From the NCBI GenBank assembly GCA_023382595.1, contig JAHDWB010000002.1, positions 391,107-455,106 on the forward strand: a DNA stretch of 64,000 bases, given 5' to 3'. The notes beneath the pieces are model-generated. The model made no database searches. It worked only from the letters and a program-made list of their open reading frames with translations, and was not told the DNA's origin. Positions within the stretch are counted from its first letter, which is position 1, and each line of letters begins with the position of its first letter. Positions 61,005-64,000 of the stretch are shown here, piece after piece. The position numbers and the translations under genes are program-made. This DNA is from Anaerolineales bacterium. GTDB taxonomy: Bacteria; Chloroflexota; Anaerolineae; Anaerolineales; Villigracilaceae.

Positions 61005-61679
61005 ATGAAAACATTTTCCCTCTGGTTGATCACCCTCGTTCTGCGCGTCTACTTCCGCTTCACCCTGCGTCTGGACGCGCCCGATATTCAGAAAATCCCC
61101 GCACAGGGACCGTTGATCGTCATTGCCAATCACACCGGGCAGATCGAAGTGCCCGTGCTCGCCACGCTGATGCAGCCGCGCAGGATCACCGGCTGGGCAA
61201 AGGCGGAGGCATATAAGAACCTGCTGTTGCGCTGGGTCTTTTGGGCATGGGAGATCATCCCCGTGCGCCGCGGCGAAGCGGATATGAGCGCCCTGAAGCG
61301 CGCCCTGCGCGCCATCGAAGACGGGCATATCTTCGGCATCGCCCCCGAAGGGACGCGCAACAAGACCGGGCGTTTGCGGCGCGCCCTGCCCGGCACGGTC
61401 ATTCTCGCGGTCCGTTCCGGCGCGCCGGTCATGCCGGCGGTGCATTGGGGCGGGGAAGTGTTCCTCAAGAACCTGAGGTCCTTCAAGCGCACGGATTTCC
61501 ACATCCGCATCGGGGAGCCGTTCAAGGTCAATGTGGAGGGCGTCAAAGTGACCGCCGAGATACGCCAGCAGATCGCGGATGAGATGATGTACCGCATCGC
61601 CAAACTCCTGCCCGAGGAATATCGCGGCGAATACTCGGACCTAAGCAAGGCGACCGAGAAATATCTGGTGGACCTATAA
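61005..61679 (+). CDS. Lysophospholipid acyltransferase (PlsC family)
   Basis: The 224-residue acyltransferase has an N-terminal membrane segment (about 4-20). Motif I reads ANHTGQIEVPVL, so the usual HX4D is HX4E (His at about 46, Glu five later). Motif III is EGTRNKTGRL and motif IV is VMPAVHWGG. It would acylate lysophosphatidic acid or a similar acceptor at the membrane. The Glu for Asp replacement in the catalytic pair is uncommon. It is translated 28 bases after the kinase gene. Confidence 0.88.
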   Translation: MKTFSLWLITLVLRVYFRFTLRLDAPDIQKIPAQGPLIVIANHTGQIEVPVLATLMQPRRITGWAKAEAYKNLLLRWVFWAWEIIPVRRGEADMSALKRALRAIEDGHIFGIAPEGTRNKTGRLRRALPGTVILAVRSGAPVMPAVHWGGEVFLKNLRSFKRTDFHIRIGEPFKVNVEGVKVTAEIRQQIADEMMYRIAKLLPEEYRGEYSDLSKATEKYLVDL

Positions 61680-61681
61680 TC

Positions 61682-61715
61682 AAACATACGACCGGCGGAT
61701 GCCGGTCGTATGTTT
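61682..61715. terminator. Bidirectional terminator
   Basis: A perfect 15-bp stem (AAACATACGACCGGC at 61682-61696 with 61701-61715) with a GGAT loop, between the convergent acyltransferase and GNAT genes. Confidence 0.88.
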
Positions 61716-62143
61716 TATAACTTCATCTGGTACGCGTTCGTTTCGCGTTTTTGAAACCCCAATTTGACGTACAGACTGTTCGCTGCGCCGCGCAAGGGAT
61801 TGGACGTGAGCGCGATGTTCGCCGCGCCTTTTTCTCGCGCGAGTTCGATGGCGCGCAGCATCAATGCCTCGCCGATGCCCTGTCCGCGGGCGGAGATATC
61901 GACGATGACATCCTCGATGATCGAGCGGATACCGGTCGGGACGCGGTACACGGCGAGCGTCAACGCGCCGACGATGACGCCATCCTCGGTGCGGGCGACC
62001 ATCAGCGTGGAAGCGGCTTCATGGACGAGGGCAGTTAGATCGTCGAGGGCGGGAGGCGGATTGTTATGGGTCAGCTGCGGGACGAGGCGTTGGAAGGCGT
62101 CGTGGAGTTCGTCATCCGCTTTATTCACAATTTCAATTTGCAT
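61715..62143 (-). CDS. GNAT-family N-acetyltransferase
   Basis: The 142-residue acetyltransferase shows RSIIEDVIVDISARGQGIGEALMLRAIELAREKGA, the strand 4 plus acetyl-CoA loop RGQGIG, then NPLRGAANSLYVKLGFQKRETNAYQ, the usual C-terminal half for amino-acid or amine acceptors. It is the last of three GNAT genes in the window. The start overlaps the 3' end of the phosphatidylcholine synthase gene by 11 bases, so the two are co-transcribed on the minus strand. Confidence 0.88.
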   Translation of the reverse strand: MQIEIVNKADDELHDAFQRLVPQLTHNNPPPALDDLTALVHEAASTLMVARTEDGVIVGALTLAVYRVPTGIRSIIEDVIVDISARGQGIGEALMLRAIELAREKGAANIALTSNPLRGAANSLYVKLGFQKRETNAYQMKL

Positions 62144-62846
62144 GGGCGTTCTTTTTGGGGAGCAGGCTCAAGCCGATGTAGTACACGACGTACACGAACG
62201 AAACCCACAGGAACCACTGGGGGTGATTCGGGTATTGTAGCAAGCCCCAGATGCCGATCGCGCCGTAGAGATAGGTGAGCACGAGCGTGATCTGGCGCAG
62301 GTAACTGTTGCGGCTGGGATAGATGTATTTGATCGGCACGAAGACCAGCACGTTGAAGAGCATCAGGAAGCCGAAGTTGACCCAATCCGGCAGTCCCATC
62401 AACAGCATGTAGAGCGCGGCGACGTTCCAATAGGACGGGAAGCCCTTGAAGTGATGGTCGTCGGTCTTGGCGTCGGTCTGCGTGAATTGATACGCGGACG
62501 TGAGCAGGATCAGGCAGGCGGTGAACAGCTTGACCGGCGCGGGCAGGAAGTCCGTTTTGACGATGAAGATGGCGGGTACCAGCACGTAGTTGAGATAGTC
62601 GATGATATTGTCGAGCAGTGCGCCGTCCACCCCGGGCGCGTATTGTTTCACATCCGCCCAGCGCGCCAGCAGACCGTCGAAGCCGTCCACCAGCATGGCG
62701 ACGATCATCCACACGATCATCATGCGGTAATCGCCGTCGAAGATGGCGAGGATGGCGAGCAGCCCCCACACCGCGCCGGTGGCGGTGAAGAGATGCACGC
62801 CGTAGGCGGCAAGGGTGCGGAAGAAACTGGGTCTTGGGTCGGTCAT
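62133..62846 (-). CDS. pcs: Phosphatidylcholine synthase
   Basis: This 237-residue CDP-alcohol phosphatidyltransferase has eight or so membrane helices. The active-site motif reads DGLLAR, twelve residues, then GALLDNIIDY: exactly the DGX2ARX12GX3DX3D spacing of phosphatidylcholine synthase rather than the eight or nine residues of phosphatidylglycerophosphate and phosphatidylserine synthases. Pcs joins CDP-diacylglycerol and choline in one step. In-frame starts up to 62888 exist; MTDPRPSFFRTLAAYGVH at 62846 fits the family. It complements the lipid kinase and acyltransferase genes nearby. Confidence 0.9.
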   Translation of the reverse strand: MTDPRPSFFRTLAAYGVHLFTATGAVWGLLAILAIFDGDYRMMIVWMIVAMLVDGFDGLLARWADVKQYAPGVDGALLDNIIDYLNYVLVPAIFIVKTDFLPAPVKLFTACLILLTSAYQFTQTDAKTDDHHFKGFPSYWNVAALYMLLMGLPDWVNFGFLMLFNVLVFVPIKYIYPSRNSYLRQITLVLTYLYGAIGIWGLLQYPNHPQWFLWVSFVYVVYYIGLSLLPKKNAHAN

Positions 62847-63347
62847 GAAGGGTATCCTTTGAATTCGGTGATGGTGCGGTTCGAGCAACGCAGATTATAA
62901 AGGGAAACCGGCGCGGCGGATGGGAATTTCCTTAGAAACTGTCTGAAGCCCTTTTTTTATCCGCAGATAAACGCAGATAAACGCCCAGGCACCCGCTTTT
63001 CCAGCGGATACCCCACCCCCATATATGGGGGTGTGACCAGCCCGCCGGGAGTTGACCGAACAGGGAGTGCCTACACACTGCCTACACACTGCCTTCGTAC
63101 TGCCTGCTCGGTCGTGCGGAAAAGATACCCCCCATATATGGGGTGGCGGGTTTGCCAATTTACCCTCCTTGCCTGCCCCACCCCAACCCTACCACTTCGT
63201 GGCACACGTCCCCAAATACCCTTGCGGGCACGCGTGCGACGATAGTGCCGTCGAAATTGGGGGAGAGTTGGGCGGGAGAGGGAGACGGAAGATGCGGGAT
63301 GTTTCAGTGTAAAATACACCCATGCATGCACAGCGAGGACGGAGACG
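62847..63347. repeat. Intergenic region with palindromes and repeat elements
   Basis: This 500-base gap holds no supported gene. It contains a CGCAGATAAACGCAGATAAACG repeat core near 62963-62985 (dispersed type), the perfect palindrome CACCCCCATATATGGGGGTG (63014-63033), a related CCCCATATATGGGG (63130-63143), two direct copies of CTACACACTGC (63071-63092) between them, and an element (63176-63285) with CCCCACCCCAACCC/TTGGGCGGG and TCCCCAAAT/ATTGGGGGA complementary arms. A TAAAAT lies at 63310-63315 upstream of the leucine-rich-repeat gene, with GGACGGAG before its ATG. Confidence 0.6.
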
Positions 63348-64000
63348 ATGAGCAAATCACCCGAAGAGATTGCCCTTGAACGCATTCGCCAAGCCGCCGA
63401 GAGCGGAGCAGAAACGCTCGATCTCAAAGGATTGGACTTGCAACGCCTGCCGGACGCATTGTGGGAATTGACAGGCTTGAAGGAATTGAATCTTCGAGAT
63501 AATCAACTGACGGAATTGCCCGCACACATTGCAAGGCTTACAAACCTTGTGTCACTTGACCTTTCAAGCCATTATCTTTTTATTGAGCATAATCTACCTC
63601 GTAATAAACTTACCCACTTACCCGCCGAATTATGGGAACTCCCTGCCTTCAAGAAATTGGATATTTCCCACAATGCCTTTAAAAGCCTCCCTGCTGAAAT
63701 ACTGGAGAAGAAAGATTGGGAATCTCTAGGGTTGGGCGGATTCAAATTCTCCACCTTCCCGCCTGAAATTGTACAACTCCAACACCTCACTTCGCTTGAC
63801 CTTTCAGGCAGTCAACTCGCCAGCCTGCCGCCCGAGATCGCCCAACTCCAAAACCTGACCACACTTTCCCTTGGCGGCAATCAACTCGCCAGCCTGCCTA
63901 AAGAGATCGCCCAACTCCAAAACCTTACCTCACTTGACCTTTCAAGCAATCAACTCGCCAGCCTGCCTAAAGAGATCGCCCAACTCCAAAACCTGACCAC
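63348..64000 (+). CDS. Leucine-rich-repeat protein, 3' end outside the window
   Basis: The frame is open from the ATG at 63348 to the last base (217 codons). The N-terminus MSKSPEEIALERIRQAAESG is followed by leucine-rich repeats with the LDLSxNQLxxLPxEIxxL pattern, at least seven units of about 23 residues. It is the arrangement seen in bacterial Roco, TIR-LRR or LRR-only proteins; the C-terminal part that would tell which is not visible. The last three units are almost identical at DNA level in 69-base steps, so they duplicated recently. The GGAG in GGACGGAGACG serves as ribosome site. Confidence 0.85.
   Translation, partial: MSKSPEEIALERIRQAAESGAETLDLKGLDLQRLPDALWELTGLKELNLRDNQLTELPAHIARLTNLVSLDLSSHYLFIEHNLPRNKLTHLPAELWELPAFKKLDISHNAFKSLPAEILEKKDWESLGLGGFKFSTFPPEIVQLQHLTSLDLSGSQLASLPPEIAQLQNLTTLSLGGNQLASLPKEIAQLQNLTSLDLSSNQLASLPKEIAQLQNLT

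Noticed and set aside
62125..62769. Alternative minus-strand frame overlapping the phosphatidylcholine synthase gene
   Set aside because: The overlapping frame reads as Arg/His-rich sequence, whereas the chosen frame has the full Pcs motif and membrane helices.

Overview
The window reads as a chromosomal segment of a GC-rich bacterium, most likely a member of the Chloroflexota (Anaerolineae-like). The taxonomic call is inference. It rests on a complete tail-end coenzyme F420 pathway with F420-dependent enzymes, two CoxM/CoxL-type molybdenum hydroxylases with their accessory genes, a ferredoxin-dependent 2-oxoacid oxidoreductase, an archaeal-type class I aldolase, and many short palindromic intergenic repeats. 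No rRNA, tRNA, phage, plasmid or complete insertion sequence was found.

Layout. Bases 1-7000 hold the end of a HEAT-repeat gene, an SsnA-like aminohydrolase, and an F420 cluster: NADPH:F420 reductase, cofE, a split-off nitroreductase, cofD, cofC and two F420-type oxidoreductases. Bases 7-18.6 kb hold a hydroxyacid dehydrogenase, a thioesterase, a molybdenum-hydroxylase FAD subunit, a zinc dehydrogenase, a CcrM-type solitary DNA methyltransferase, a PreP-like protease, a nucleotidyltransferase pair, and a 984-residue XdhD-like iron-sulfur/molybdopterin protein whose first [2Fe-2S] site has lost all four cysteines. Bases 18.7-24.2 kb hold a CBS-type family II pyrophosphatase, XdhC, Rnk, an SPFH protein fused to an excisionase-type DNA-binding domain, and NAD(P)HX repair.

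Two accessory stretches (24.2-27.1 kb and 34.1-40.9 kb) consist of small, mostly AT-rich, mostly single-domain genes (membrane proteins, two GNATs, DinB, VOC, NTF2-like, an Imm74-like protein, DUF1232), nearly all on the + strand. They are separated by recurrent structured repeats whose ends are complementary (GCCCACCG against CGGTTGGGC or CGTTGGGC). The layout resembles an integron-type cassette array without an integrase. Between them lies a housekeeping block: a GntR regulator, korA/korB, an MFS exporter, arfB and a lipoprotein.

Bases 40.9-50 kb hold class I aldolase, a second molybdenum hydroxylase (fused FAD/FeS subunit, membrane protein, Mo subunit) and a run of translationally coupled genes ending in yqeB. 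Bases 50-57.6 kb hold a response regulator with a dead GGDEF domain, an HU-like protein, and a type I restriction-modification operon (hsdR-hsdM-hsdS plus a fourth coupled gene) preceded by five phased 22-bp palindromic repeats. Bases 57.6-64 kb hold a yqeC-mocA fusion, a second mocA, a lipid module (DAG kinase, acyltransferase, phosphatidylcholine synthase) and the start of a leucine-rich-repeat protein that runs off the window.

How the genes fit together. SsnA, the XdhD-like protein, the two FAD subunits, XdhC, YqeB, YqeC and two MocA proteins form a dispersed molybdenum-hydroxylase system of the kind linked to selenium-dependent purine or amine oxidation. The F420 genes supply the cofactor for the reductase, PPOX and luciferase-like enzymes beside them. 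Several coding genes carry short in-frame palindromic insertions resembling the intergenic repeats.
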